Positions 26,761 to 35,500 of a stretch of 64,000 nt of DNA are shown here, piece by piece; within the stretch, counting starts at the first letter, position 1, and every line of letters starts with the position of its first letter. The stretch spans positions 1 through 64,000 of the forward strand of contig JAPSFM010000005.1 in the NCBI GenBank assembly GCA_035063885.1, in the 5' to 3' direction. The notes beneath the pieces were generated by a model. That model was not told the origin of the DNA and ran no database searches. It saw only the letters and a list, made by a program, of their open reading frames with translations. The stretch is from CAADGY01 sp900696665. Its GTDB lineage: Bacteria; Acidobacteriota; Terriglobia; Bryobacterales; Bryobacteraceae. The position numbers and the translations under genes are program-made.

Positions 26761-27840
26761 TTAGAGCAGATCGTCGCGCTTCATCGCCTCCAGGTATTTC
26801 ACGATCTTTCCGACATCCTGCGACCTGTTGCGATCGGCGATTAACAGAGCGTCCGGAGTATCCACAACCACGACATTCCGGACGCCCAACAGTGCCACGA
26901 ATTTTCGTCCCGCATCGACGAAGTTCCCGGCGCTATCCTCGAATACAGCTTCCGACCGTGCGACATTGCCATCCTTGACGGGGTCCGCAAGCTGATAGAC
27001 GGAGTTCCAACTGCCGACATCGCTCCAGCCGATGTCGTCCGCGGCGAGTCCGACGATGTTCGCGGCCTTCTCGAGAACGCCGCGGTCGACCGACTCCGCC
27101 TCGCAGAGCGCATAGCAGCCCTTGAAAGCTTTGGAAAACGCCTTGTCCGTAAAACGGGGCAGCGCAGCCAGAACCGTGGCTGTTTTGGACTGGTGGAGCC
27201 GTAGTGCTTCCAGGTACACATCGGCGCGCCAGAAGAACATCCCGGCATTCCAGAAGTAATTGCCGGCTCTCACATATTCCCTGGCAACCGCTTTCTTCGG
27301 TTTTTCCGTGAACGATCGCACGGGTATCAACTCGAGCGACCCCGCTTTGACGTTCTTCGGAAATTCGATGTAGCCATAGCCGGTCTCAACCCATTTGGGC
27401 TGAATGCCCAGGACCGTCATCCGTCCTTCCGCGGCGGAACGAAAGGCGCGGCGCAGCAGGCGCAGATAGCGCGCCGTTTTCAGAATGAGGTGGTCTGCCG
27501 GAAAGACGCCCATTACAGCATTGGGGTCGATGGACCGGAGGATGTGTGCGGCCACCCCGATGCACGGCGCGGTGCCGCGTTGTGCCGGTTCGGCGATAAT
27601 CTGGTTCCGCGGCACCTGGGGCAACTGGCGGACAATCTCATCCCGCAGGAACTCGTTCGTGACAATCCAGATATGTTCCGGGGGCAGAACGGGACGCAGC
27701 CGCTCCACAGTCTGATGGATCAGCGATTGGTCCCCGAAGAAACGCAGAACCTGTTTGGATCGTGTCTTTCTGCTCTGGGGCCAGAATCGCGTGCCCCTGC
27801 CCCCGGCCATGATAAGCCCGTAGTAGTTCGCTCTTGGCAT
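26761..27840 (-). CDS. manC: Mannose-1-phosphate guanylyltransferase
   Basis: A 359-aa nucleotidyltransferase. The N-terminal signature IMAGGRGTRFWPQSR with a following lysine (KQVLRFFG) is the GDP-mannose pyrophosphorylase motif. FPADHLI and FTEKPK are also present. The enzyme makes GDP-mannose for polysaccharides and glycoproteins. It has only the transferase domain, not the fused isomerase seen in some AlgA/ManC proteins. It is convergent with the aminotransferase and is followed upstream by lepB on the same strand, 40 bases away. Confidence 0.92.
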   Translation of the reverse strand: MPRANYYGLIMAGGRGTRFWPQSRKTRSKQVLRFFGDQSLIHQTVERLRPVLPPEHIWIVTNEFLRDEIVRQLPQVPRNQIIAEPAQRGTAPCIGVAAHILRSIDPNAVMGVFPADHLILKTARYLRLLRRAFRSAAEGRMTVLGIQPKWVETGYGYIEFPKNVKAGSLELIPVRSFTEKPKKAVAREYVRAGNYFWNAGMFFWRADVYLEALRLHQSKTATVLAALPRFTDKAFSKAFKGCYALCEAESVDRGVLEKAANIVGLAADDIGWSDVGSWNSVYQLADPVKDGNVARSEAVFEDSAGNFVDAGRKFVALLGVRNVVVVDTPDALLIADRNRSQDVGKIVKYLEAMKRDDLL

Positions 27841-27880
27841 GTAGTCCTCCCCGCCGGCGCTGTTAGGGCGCTGGGCGGAG

Positions 27881-28687
27881 CTACTGCGTGGTTTGCGGCG
27901 CTTCGCTCCAGTCGTAGCCGCGTATCAGCATGAACGTTCGCCGCCATCTGGTTTTGGTGAAAAAATTCTGAGCCAGGTCTAGGAGATGATCGAGCCCAAT
28001 TCCAGGCGCCGCCAGGCGTTCGGTCGGCGCATCATAAGACCAGTAGATAATCAACGGCTTGCCTATGATGTTGGCCCGGGGAACAAAGCCCCAGTAGCGG
28101 CTGTCCAGGGAGGAATCGCGATTATCTCCCATCGCGAAGTAGTGATCCGGTGGGACGATGACCTCTCCATCGCGGACGTGTTCCGCCAGCATCTCCATGC
28201 CGGAATCCGAAAGACGGGTATTCGGGTCACCTGGGAAATTGTCGCGGTAGGAGTCGATGTAGTCCGTCTTGTGATACTTATACGGCTCCACAATCTTGGC
28301 GCCGTTCAAATAGACCTGCTTGTTCTCGATTCGGATTCTGTCGCCGGGAACGCCGATAACCCGCTTGACGAACGTCTGGCGGATATCGACAGGGTAGCGG
28401 AAAACAATGATGTCGCCTCTTTCCACCTCCTGGTACGGCAGAATATATTTGCTGAGGGGGCCCGCCGGTGCATAAGCCAGCTTGTCCACCAGCAGGTGGT
28501 CCCCTATCAGAAGCGTGTCCTCCATGGAGCCGGTTGGAATCACGAACGCCTGCACCAAAGTTGTCGTTCCAAATAGCAGCAGAAGGATGGTCACCGTCCA
28601 CTCGGCGATGGTGCCCCGAGGGGGATCTTTGTGGCCCTTGGGCGGCTCAGGCGCCTGCTCCGCCACTGCGCTCTTTTCTTTTTCCAT
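27881..28687 (-). CDS. lepB: Signal peptidase I
   Basis: A 268-aa membrane protease that removes signal peptides from Sec and Tat substrates. A cytoplasmic proline-rich tail leads into one membrane helix (TVTILLLLFGTTTLVQAFV), then the catalytic serine in IPTGSMEDTL (about residue 54). The general-base lysine is in VKRVIGVPGD (about 108), and box E is MGDNRDSSLDSRYWGFV. TTG 28702 would add five residues, but ATG 28687 is preferred. It closes the ffh-rplS-rnhB gene run. Confidence 0.94.
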   Translation of the reverse strand: MEKEKSAVAEQAPEPPKGHKDPPRGTIAEWTVTILLLLFGTTTLVQAFVIPTGSMEDTLLIGDHLLVDKLAYAPAGPLSKYILPYQEVERGDIIVFRYPVDIRQTFVKRVIGVPGDRIRIENKQVYLNGAKIVEPYKYHKTDYIDSYRDNFPGDPNTRLSDSGMEMLAEHVRDGEVIVPPDHYFAMGDNRDSSLDSRYWGFVPRANIIGKPLIIYWSYDAPTERLAAPGIGLDHLLDLAQNFFTKTRWRRTFMLIRGYDWSEAPQTTQ

Positions 28688-28759
28688 GTTCTTACCCGGC
28701 AATGGAGATTCTAACCTTTAATTGTATCGAACCACGGCTTTCGCTCATTTCGAGCCTGC

Positions 28760-29068
28760 TCAAACACCGGCAGTAAAGCGGCGCAATCGGAGGATCTCGA
28801 GAAACGAGATGTAAAGATCGACAACACCAATCCCGCTCACCGCCCCCCTGAAATAGGGGTTGTTCCAGATCAGGTTCCAGCGCGGGCCCAAGTGCGCAAA
28901 ATAGTTTTGAGACCAAAGCTCCGTCCACGGAAATACGAGCAGAAAGAAGCCGATCTCAAAACAAAGAACAGTCACCAGCAGCCCGATCACCTTTTGCCGC
29001 CAGTGATGTTTCGGCTGCTGCCCCTGGGCAGGTTCCGCCATCGCGGACATGCCTTCGTCTAAAGGCAT
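28760..29068 (-). CDS. Small membrane protein of unknown function
   Basis: A 102-aa protein. A basic N-terminal segment (KHHWRQKVIG) is followed by one strong membrane helix (LLVTVLCFEIGFFLLVFPW) and a weaker hydrophobic C-terminal part (ISFLEILRL). I do not recognise a family. It sits between rnhB and lepB and overlaps the rnhB end by ten bases if ATG 29068 is used; 29050 or 29041 are alternative starts. Position beside lepB suggests membrane placement but not function. Confidence 0.6.
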   Translation of the reverse strand: MPLDEGMSAMAEPAQGQQPKHHWRQKVIGLLVTVLCFEIGFFLLVFPWTELWSQNYFAHLGPRWNLIWNNPYFRGAVSGIGVVDLYISFLEILRLRRFTAGV

Positions 29069-29763
29069 GCCGCCTCTTCGGCCTCTGCCGGGAAAAGCAA
29101 GATCTGCTCGGCAGCGCCGGGTGGCAACATTTCGGGAGGACTACTGGAACGTACAGGGTCAAACGTGAACCGGTGCAGCGTTGTAGGGCCATACATGCGC
29201 AGCGCCCGCCGGTGTTCCGGCGTCGAATATCCTTTGTGACTGCGGAGCCCGTATTCCGGGAATACGCGATCCCACGCTTCCAGGCAGCGGTCGCGATGCA
29301 TCTTGGCCAGGATGGAAGCCGCCGCAATGGCCTGGCATTTGGCATCGCCGTGGATCAACGCCCGCTGCGGTATGGGCAGGTCGATTTTCATCGCGTCCAC
29401 CAGCAGGAAATTGGCCGCTGGCAAAAGATTCTGGACGGCCCGTTTCATCGCGAGCCTGGAGGCGTGATAGATATTGTAGCGATCGATCTCGAAAACGTCC
29501 GCGGCGGAAACGGACCAGCATATGGCCCGCTGGCGAATCGAGTGCTCCAGTTCCTCCCGCTCTTCCAACGGAACCAGTTTGCTATCCCGCAATCCGCGGA
29601 TCCGATGGTCCTCGGGCAGAATGACCGCTGCCGCGAATACAGGGCCGAACAGCGATCCACGTCCGGCTTCGTCAATCCCGGCCACCAGACAGTACCCCTC
29701 CCGGCGAGCCTGACGCTCGTATGTGCCGACGCAACGGAAGGCTGGCAACCTGCTGTTTTGCAA
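29059..29763 (-). CDS. rnhB: Ribonuclease HII
   Basis: A 234-aa RNase HII that cuts RNA in RNA:DNA hybrids and single ribonucleotides in DNA. The catalytic DEAGRG (about 30-35), the aspartate in LLVDAMKI (about 124) and ILAKMHRDR are present. The GYSTPEHRRAL segment near the end is the family signature. A TTG start directly after the rplS stop is used. Compared with E. coli RnhB (198 aa) it has a short extension at each end. Confidence 0.94.
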   Translation of the reverse strand: MQNSRLPAFRCVGTYERQARREGYCLVAGIDEAGRGSLFGPVFAAAVILPEDHRIRGLRDSKLVPLEEREELEHSIRQRAICWSVSAADVFEIDRYNIYHASRLAMKRAVQNLLPAANFLLVDAMKIDLPIPQRALIHGDAKCQAIAAASILAKMHRDRCLEAWDRVFPEYGLRSHKGYSTPEHRRALRMYGPTTLHRFTFDPVRSSSPPEMLPPGAAEQILLFPAEAEEAACL

Positions 29764-30111
29764 CTACTCGCGCTCTTTCAATCGGGCCGCTTTGCCTCGC
29801 AAGGCGCGCAGATAATACAACTTCGATCTTCTGACTCTGCCTGTTCGAATCACGTCGATGCGGTCGATGACGGGTGCATGCAGTGGAAAGATGCGCTCGA
29901 CGCCATGTCCAAAGCTGATCTTTCTGACGGTTACCGTCTCACCCAAGCCCGAATTCTTGCGGGCAATCACCGTGCCCTCAAAAGCCTGCGTCCGTTCCTT
30001 GTCGGCCTCTCGGATCTTCACGTGTACGCGGATGGTATCGCCCGGCCGAAATTCGGGTGTGTCACTCCGGGTGTTTTTTTTAACAACTTTCGTTAACAGC
30101 GCGTTATTCAT
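29764..30111 (-). CDS. rplS: 50S ribosomal protein L19
   Basis: A 115-aa ribosomal protein with the L19 core: FRPGDTIRVHVKI, ERTQAFEGTVIARKN, FGHGVERIFPLHAPVIDRIDV and RSKLYYLRALRGKAARLKE. It lies at the 30S-50S interface. It overlaps trmD by eight bases, as in many bacteria. Confidence 0.97.
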   Translation of the reverse strand: MNNALLTKVVKKNTRSDTPEFRPGDTIRVHVKIREADKERTQAFEGTVIARKNSGLGETVTVRKISFGHGVERIFPLHAPVIDRIDVIRTGRVRRSKLYYLRALRGKAARLKERE

Positions 30112-30826
30112 CGTCGCATTCCTTCTCGAAACTCTTCAATAAGTCGGACCGGAGCCGGGCAGTCTTCTCGAGAGCCGCCTGACGCCGCCATTTGCGGATT
30201 TCCGCGTGATGTCCGCCGAGCAGCACATCGGGCACCCGCCAACCGCGGTACTCCGCCGGACGCGTGTACTGCGGGCAATCCAGAATTCCTTTTCCGGCAC
30301 TGAATGACTCCTGCACCGTCGAAGCCTCATTTCCCAGAACACCCGGCAACAGGCGTGCTACTGCGTCAACCACCACCGCGGCGGGCAATTCGCCCCCGCT
30401 CAGTACATAATCCCCAATCGAAATCTCGTCGTCGGCCAGGTACTGCGCGACACGTTCGTCCACGCCTTCATAGCGCCCGCAAATCAAAAGCAACTCATCG
30501 AACATCGCGAACCGGCGTGCAGTCTCCTGCGAAAACAGCCTTCCCTGAGCGGAGAGCAAAACCACATGCCCACTCCTGGCGCCTCCCGGTACCCCACCGG
30601 CCAAAATCGATTCTACCGCCTCGAAGATAGGCTCCGCTTTGAGCAGCATGCCCTCTCCTCCACCGAACGGGCGGTCATCCACGGTCTTATGCCGGTCTTT
30701 CGCCCAGTTCCTCAAGTCATGAACTTGGAGGTCGAGGATTCCGGCTTGGATCGCTTTCGCTACAACGCCATGCTCAAACGGCCCCTGGAAAAACCCGGGG
30801 AAAATCGTCAGAACATGAAATATCAT
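30104..30826 (-). CDS. trmD: tRNA (guanine(37)-N(1))-methyltransferase TrmD
   Basis: A 240-aa SPOUT methyltransferase. Family motifs are FHVLTIFPGFFQGPFEHGVV at the start, DDRPFGGGEGML, and ICGRYEGVDERVAQYLADDEISIGDYVLSGGELPA, the knotted SAM site. It methylates G37 beside the anticodon and prevents +1 frameshifting. It overlaps rimM by four bases (30823-30826) and rplS by eight. Confidence 0.97.
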   Translation of the reverse strand: MIFHVLTIFPGFFQGPFEHGVVAKAIQAGILDLQVHDLRNWAKDRHKTVDDRPFGGGEGMLLKAEPIFEAVESILAGGVPGGARSGHVVLLSAQGRLFSQETARRFAMFDELLLICGRYEGVDERVAQYLADDEISIGDYVLSGGELPAAVVVDAVARLLPGVLGNEASTVQESFSAGKGILDCPQYTRPAEYRGWRVPDVLLGGHHAEIRKWRRQAALEKTARLRSDLLKSFEKECDDE

Positions 30827-31380
30827 CGGCGGTTAATCTCTAAGAGGCCCTCCGGCAGGTCCACTACAATACGTCTGGCTTTCACGTCAATCTCTATGCA
30901 AATCGAAGTTGCAAACGGAATGAGTACGTCCTCACCGTTTCCGGCCGGCTCAACGCTCAATACCCCGGAGCCGCCTTCATCCAACCAATTCCTGACCCGC
31001 CCAATCCGGCTGCCGTTCCGGTCGATCACTTCGCAGCCGGCAAGATCGGAGTGATAGTATTCTCCTGCCGGCAGTTCCGGCCGCTCGGCAAGCGGAATCT
31101 TCATCTCGGCGCCACGCAACTGCTCGGCGTCTGTAATCGTGTCGATCCCGAGAAACTTGAAAATCAGCCGTCCCCGGTTTTCCCAAACCGATTCAATATG
31201 CCTCGGCTGCTCCTCACCGAGAGGTCCGTTCTCACCGAAAAGATAAACCTCCCGGAGCGTATCAAACCTGTTGGCAAGGCTGGTCAGCGATATCGCCGCC
31301 ACCTCACCCCGATTTCCCCACGGACGAATCACCTGTGCAACCGTGACCCAATCGTCCGGGTTCCCAGGACCGGAGTGCAA
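30823..31380 (-). CDS. rimM: Ribosome maturation factor RimM
   Basis: A 185-aa protein with the RimM N-terminal barrel (VAQVIRPWGNRGEVAA) and the C-terminal PRC-barrel (GEYYHSDLAGCEVIDRNG, then DVLIPFATSICIEIDVKARRI). It binds S19 and helps mature the 30S head. TTG 31380 is used as start, 10 bases after the khpA stop. Confidence 0.95.
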   Translation of the reverse strand: MHSGPGNPDDWVTVAQVIRPWGNRGEVAAISLTSLANRFDTLREVYLFGENGPLGEEQPRHIESVWENRGRLIFKFLGIDTITDAEQLRGAEMKIPLAERPELPAGEYYHSDLAGCEVIDRNGSRIGRVRNWLDEGGSGVLSVEPAGNGEDVLIPFATSICIEIDVKARRIVVDLPEGLLEINRR

Positions 31381-31390
31381 CGCCAGAGAG

Positions 31391-31630
31391 TTACTCCAAA
31401 ATCTCCAATGTAAAGCGCCGGTTCAGCTTCATACCGGCAGCGCCAAGCAGGGTGCGGATGGAACGGGCGGTTCTCCCCTGTTTTCCGATCACCTTGCCCA
31501 AATCGCTGGGCGCCACGCGCAATTCCAGTACGGTCACCTGCTCGCCCTGCACCTCGCGCACACTCACTTCGTCGGGGATGTCAACGAGAGCCTTGGCGAT
31601 GTCCTCCACTAGTTCCTTCATCCCTGTCAT
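31391..31630 (-). CDS. khpA: KH-domain RNA-binding protein KhpA
   Basis: An 80-aa KH protein (YlqC/DUF1053 type). It reads KELVEDIAKALVDIPDEVSV, then the KH nucleotide loop SDLGKVIGKQGRTARSIRT. It forms a heterodimer with KhpB in other bacteria and binds many RNAs. The frame extends to 31669, but ATG 31630 is best: AGGAG stands nine to ten bases upstream. ATG 31621 is also possible. Confidence 0.93.
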   Translation of the reverse strand: MTGMKELVEDIAKALVDIPDEVSVREVQGEQVTVLELRVAPSDLGKVIGKQGRTARSIRTLLGAAGMKLNRRFTLEILE

Positions 31631-31718
31631 CCGTGATGCTCTCCTGAAGCCGGCAGTGACGTTCGGCACTCCATCCGTGCGAGCATAAGCCCCCGCAGCC
31701 GACGCCTATTCTGCCTTG

Positions 31719-31724
31719 ATGATA
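31719..31724 (-). promoter_or_regulatory. Candidate extended -10 box before khpA-rimM-trmD-rplS
   Basis: On the minus strand TGC-TATCAT lies about 90 bases before the khpA start in the only sizeable gap (132 bases) of this operon. The -35 region is weak. It may be an internal promoter separating rpsP from khpA. Confidence 0.25.
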
Positions 31725-31762
31725 GCACTCCCAGACGGCCCGGATTGAAGAAACTGAAGCGT

Positions 31763-32020
31763 TTAGGCGACCAGCTCGGCGGCTGGAGCGGGATTCGCTT
31801 TCAGCAGCCGCGCGACAGTATCCGAAGGCTTCGCGCCATTTTTCAGCCAGTGTTCTATCCGTTCGTGATCAAAATGTACGGTCGCTGGTTGTGTCACTGG
31901 GTTGTAATAGCCCACCACCTCTACGGATCGACTGTTGCGTGCACGGTCCTTCTCAATGACTACGACCCGATAAGATGGTTTCTTTTTGGCGCCAAATCGC
32001 GCCAAACGAATCATCAACAT
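31763..32020 (-). CDS. rpsP: 30S ribosomal protein S16
   Basis: An 85-aa protein with the S16 core: MIRLARFGAKKKPSYRVVVIEKDRARN, VEVVGYYNPVTQP and HWLKNGAKPSDTVARLL. It binds the 5-prime domain of 16S rRNA. It lies 55 bases after ffh. Confidence 0.97.
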   Translation of the reverse strand: MLMIRLARFGAKKKPSYRVVVIEKDRARNSRSVEVVGYYNPVTQPATVHFDHERIEHWLKNGAKPSDTVARLLKANPAPAAELVA

Positions 32021-32075
32021 GTAGATTCCACTCCCGTAATCTCGTTACATGCGCCGTGGTAAATTCCTCCGGCGG

Positions 32076-33425
32076 TCACTGCTGCTCCAAGAAAGGCAGC
32101 TTGAGTTTTCCTAACTTTTTGCCCATGAATCCGCCGGAGAAGGTCTTCATCATCTTCCGCGCCTGGGCATACTGCTTCAGCAAATTATTTACGTCCTGAA
32201 CGGAGGTGCCGCTTCCTTTGGCAATCCTGCGGCGCCGAGAGCCGTTGACGATCATATGGTTGGCACGTTCATGGGGCGTCATCGAATCGATGATAGCCAC
32301 AATGCGCGAGATCTCATTCTCGTCCACTTTGACATTTTTCAGATCTTTGAGAATGCCAACCTGAGGCATCATGCCAAGAATGGACTCGAGTGGGCCGAGT
32401 TTCTTCAACTGCTTGATCTGATTCCTGAAATCGTCCAGCGTAAACTCGTTCTCGATGAGCTTTCGCTGCATCTCCTCGGCCTGCTTCTGGTCGATGTTTT
32501 CTTCCACTTTCTCAATGAAAGAAAGAACATCACCCATCCCCAAAATCCGGGATGCGGTCCGGTCCGGATGGAACGGCTCGATGGCATCCATCTTCTCGCC
32601 CGTCCCGATATACTTCAGCGGCTGTCCGGTAACGGTCCGGATGGAGAGCGCCGCACCGCCGCGCGCGTCGCCGTCCATTTTCGTCAGGATAACCCCCGTG
32701 ATTCCCAGACGTTTGTGAAACTCGTCGGCGGATTTCACGGCGTCCTGGCCGGTCATGGCATCGGCAACAAACAGGATCTCGGTCGGGTTCAGATGTTCCT
32801 TGAGGCGCTGCAGCTCTTCCATGAGCTGATCGTCGATGTGCAACCGGCCCGCTGTATCCACCAACACCAGGTCGCGTCCGGTTTGCACCGCCTCCCGCCG
32901 GGCCGACCGGGCAAGTTCGAGTGGGTCCTTTTCGTCCGGCGCGCCGGCATATACCGGCAGCTTCAAATCCCTGCCCAGTACGCTGAGCTGCTGCCTCGCC
33001 GCGGGACGGTACACGTCCACGGAAACCATCAGCGGACTGTGCCCGGTTTTTGAAAGATGACGAGCCAGCTTACCGGTAGAAGTAGTCTTCCCCGACCCCT
33101 GCAACCCGACGATCAGAATGGCCGTCGGAGGCTCGTTGGCGAAACGCAACTTCGACTGATGGGTTCCCAGGATCTTGATCAGCTCGTCCCTGACAATTTT
33201 CACCACCTGTTGGGTAGGTGAAAGCGCTGTCAGAACCTCTTCCCCCATCGCCTTCTCTTTCACATTAGCGATGAGTTGTTTGACCACCCGGAAGTGCACG
33301 TCGGCCTCGAGAAGCGCCACGCGGATCTCCCGCAGGGCCTCTTCCATGTTTTCGGCCGTCAGTTTCCCTTCGCCGCGCAGATTCTTGAAAACGCGCTGCA
33401 GCTTCTCGGATAAATTCTCAAACAT
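32076..33425 (-). CDS. ffh: Signal recognition particle protein Ffh
   Basis: A 449-aa SRP54 GTPase. It has an N-terminal helical bundle, the G domain with VGLQGSGKTTSTGKLA, DTAGRLHID and TKMDGDARGGAALS, and a methionine-rich M domain (from about residue 300; GMMPQVG, GSRRRRIAKGSG) that binds signal sequences and SRP RNA. It directs membrane proteins to the Sec translocon. ATG 33425 (MFENLSEKLQ) is the normal family start; the open frame extends 11 residues further. No SRP RNA gene is seen nearby. Confidence 0.97.
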   Translation of the reverse strand: MFENLSEKLQRVFKNLRGEGKLTAENMEEALREIRVALLEADVHFRVVKQLIANVKEKAMGEEVLTALSPTQQVVKIVRDELIKILGTHQSKLRFANEPPTAILIVGLQGSGKTTSTGKLARHLSKTGHSPLMVSVDVYRPAARQQLSVLGRDLKLPVYAGAPDEKDPLELARSARREAVQTGRDLVLVDTAGRLHIDDQLMEELQRLKEHLNPTEILFVADAMTGQDAVKSADEFHKRLGITGVILTKMDGDARGGAALSIRTVTGQPLKYIGTGEKMDAIEPFHPDRTASRILGMGDVLSFIEKVEENIDQKQAEEMQRKLIENEFTLDDFRNQIKQLKKLGPLESILGMMPQVGILKDLKNVKVDENEISRIVAIIDSMTPHERANHMIVNGSRRRRIAKGSGTSVQDVNNLLKQYAQARKMMKTFSGGFMGKKLGKLKLPFLEQQ

Positions 33426-33522
33426 TGCCTGTGGTAAGAACCGCTCCCCTGAGGTCACGGCTCGGTGGCACGACGATTCTCTGAGCCGCGCGCGTCAGCA
33501 AGCGGCTTTTGGCAGTTTTCCT

Positions 33523-33528
33523 ATTATA
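33523..33528 (-). promoter_or_regulatory. Candidate -10 box of the ffh operon
   Basis: On the minus strand GC-TATAAT, a perfect -10 hexamer, lies just beyond the stop of the upstream gene, giving a leader of about 90 bases to the ffh ATG. The -35 region is not conserved. Confidence 0.45.
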
Positions 33529-33541
33529 GCTGATGCGGAAC

Positions 33542-35500
33542 CTAGAAGTTTTTCCGTTCCCTCTGGTAGGGCTCCTTCAGGTATTTCTGCACTTCTTCCT
33601 GTGCCCCTTGCGTGTTGTCCTTTGTCCGTGCCGCAAGAGTATACTCATTCACTGCCCGTTCACGCTGTCCGGTAACATCGAAGATCTTGCCAAGATTCAG
33701 GTGCGCCCAGACTTCGGTCCATTTCGGTTCCAGGTCACCGTTCAAGGCTTCACGGAATTCATTCGCCGCCGACTGGTAGTTGTTCTGGAGAAAGAAAACT
33801 TCAGCTACCCGGTAGTGCGCCAGAGAGCTGTTCCGGTTCACGTCCAGTGCCCGCTGGTACTCCTTCAACGCTTCGCCGAACTCGCCTATTTCGGCGAATT
33901 GTTCCCCGCGGCGGATGGCCACGGCAACCCGCACATCGTCGTTGAAACGCAGGATTCGATTATGCGGATCGATCTGGACTCGCTTGGGTTTACCGAATGT
34001 CTCCACAACAAACTCTGAAGACGTCCCCGACACTTCGATGCGCTTCTCCTCGGGGTTTCCCTCGGTTTCGATTCTCAATTCCACGGGCATCCGGAACGTA
34101 TCCAGGTCCTGGGCGATCTTGCCCATTACCCGGAAGCCCTTCTGGGTTCGAAAAATGGTGTAGTCCATGCTGAACTCCGGTGCGCCGCTCGACTCTATCC
34201 ACTGAATGAAGAAATAGTCCAGGTCCTGGCCGGAGATCTTCTCCGCCGCCATGCGAAAATCCGCTGTGCTGACCTCCTTCCAGGCATGCTCGGATGGAAA
34301 CTCCTTTATCAGTCTGGTGAAATTCTCATCGCCTATGACGTAGCGCAGCATATTGAGAACCGCGGCGCCTTTCGCGGCTGTCATGGCCCAGAATTCAGGG
34401 GAATAGTCCTCCAGCCTGGACGACTGGCTGACCGGCAGATTCTGAACGGTCAACGCCTCGATGTAGACGTCGCGCATTTCCGATTCAAGGGCCGCCTGCC
34501 CGTTCAAGTGCTCCAGATATAGCGCCTCGGAGTAACGCGCGAACCCGTTCGACAGCCAGATATGATTGCGGTTCACAGGCGATAGAAGTCCTCCCCACCA
34601 TTGGCGGGCGGTCTGGTTTGCGATCAGCCGCACATTCACCTGCTGGCCGATTCCACGAGGCGAGAAAAAGAGGATGCCCGGGGCCGAGTAACCTTGCGGC
34701 GCTCCCAATTCGGTTTCCACGACTGCCAGGTTCGCAAACGGCGGCAGCCCGAAAAGACTCGTGAGTTGAGTCATGGCTTTCCCGATCTCCTCGCCATACG
34801 CGCTTGCCATGTCCTTCCGGGTTCGGAAGTACAACGTCGTCATCACTCCCTGCGACGAGACCGTGGAGGGCTCTCCGTTCACCACGGCAATGCTCCCCGG
34901 AAATGAAGGCTGCGTGAACGAAACCTGATAACGCATACGATCCGGGCTGATATGCTCGGCCGTCTCCCCGCCTCCAGCCACTACTTTGAACGGCACTGGT
35001 ACGGTGACTCGGATGTCGGCGGTATACCGGTCGGCCGTATAGTTATTCACCGGAAACCAGCGCGCCGGGTACATCAGGTATGCGAAATCGTTCTGAATCG
35101 CGGCGAACTTAATGCCATAAACCGGAGACGCATCTTCCCTTCCGTTGAAGGCACCGTCATAGGTGAACGTGAGAGAAGATGCCTTGCCTTTTTCGAGAGC
35201 TGTGGGGAGCGTCACGCGAATGGTGAAGTCCTGCTGGTTGCGCGACGCCGGTATAGGAGTCCCGTTTTCGTCGACGACCTGAGAGACGTTCATCGCGTTG
35301 TTCAATTCGAAAACCGCTGAGGAAAGACCTTGATCGACCGCCACGAATTGAACTTGAACGACCGCCTTAATGGACTGAGTGTTCGGATTGATTTCGGCCT
35401 CGATCTTGTAGTGGCGGACATCGATTCCGGGTCGCGTATCCTGGGCCGGCGCGACAGAGGCCATCAGGGCTACCAGCCCAACGAAACAAGCACGGGTCAT
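33542..35500 (-). CDS. Secreted M1-peptidase-like protein with all catalytic residues replaced, plus TPR domain
   Basis: A 652-aa protein: signal peptide (1-19), M1 N-terminal beta domain, M1 catalytic-type domain and C-terminal TPR repeats (about 535-640). M1 enzymes carry HExxH, 18 residues, then E, plus GAMEN. Here the aligned residues are Asn295, Gln296, Arg299 and Asn318, so both zinc histidines, the base and the third ligand are lost at exact spacing. The surrounding fold landmarks (ARQWWG, IWLSNGFARYSEAL) are kept, and GAMEN is GAPQG. It cannot be a normal zinc aminopeptidase; a binding or scaffold role in the periplasm is inferred. It is upstream of ffh on the same strand and next to lpxB (four-base overlap at 35497). 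Confidence 0.85.
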   Translation of the reverse strand: MTRACFVGLVALMASVAPAQDTRPGIDVRHYKIEAEINPNTQSIKAVVQVQFVAVDQGLSSAVFELNNAMNVSQVVDENGTPIPASRNQQDFTIRVTLPTALEKGKASSLTFTYDGAFNGREDASPVYGIKFAAIQNDFAYLMYPARWFPVNNYTADRYTADIRVTVPVPFKVVAGGGETAEHISPDRMRYQVSFTQPSFPGSIAVVNGEPSTVSSQGVMTTLYFRTRKDMASAYGEEIGKAMTQLTSLFGLPPFANLAVVETELGAPQGYSAPGILFFSPRGIGQQVNVRLIANQTARQWWGGLLSPVNRNHIWLSNGFARYSEALYLEHLNGQAALESEMRDVYIEALTVQNLPVSQSSRLEDYSPEFWAMTAAKGAAVLNMLRYVIGDENFTRLIKEFPSEHAWKEVSTADFRMAAEKISGQDLDYFFIQWIESSGAPEFSMDYTIFRTQKGFRVMGKIAQDLDTFRMPVELRIETEGNPEEKRIEVSGTSSEFVVETFGKPKRVQIDPHNRILRFNDDVRVAVAIRRGEQFAEIGEFGEALKEYQRALDVNRNSSLAHYRVAEVFFLQNNYQSAANEFREALNGDLEPKWTEVWAHLNLGKIFDVTGQRERAVNEYTLAARTKDNTQGAQEEVQKYLKEPYQRERKNF

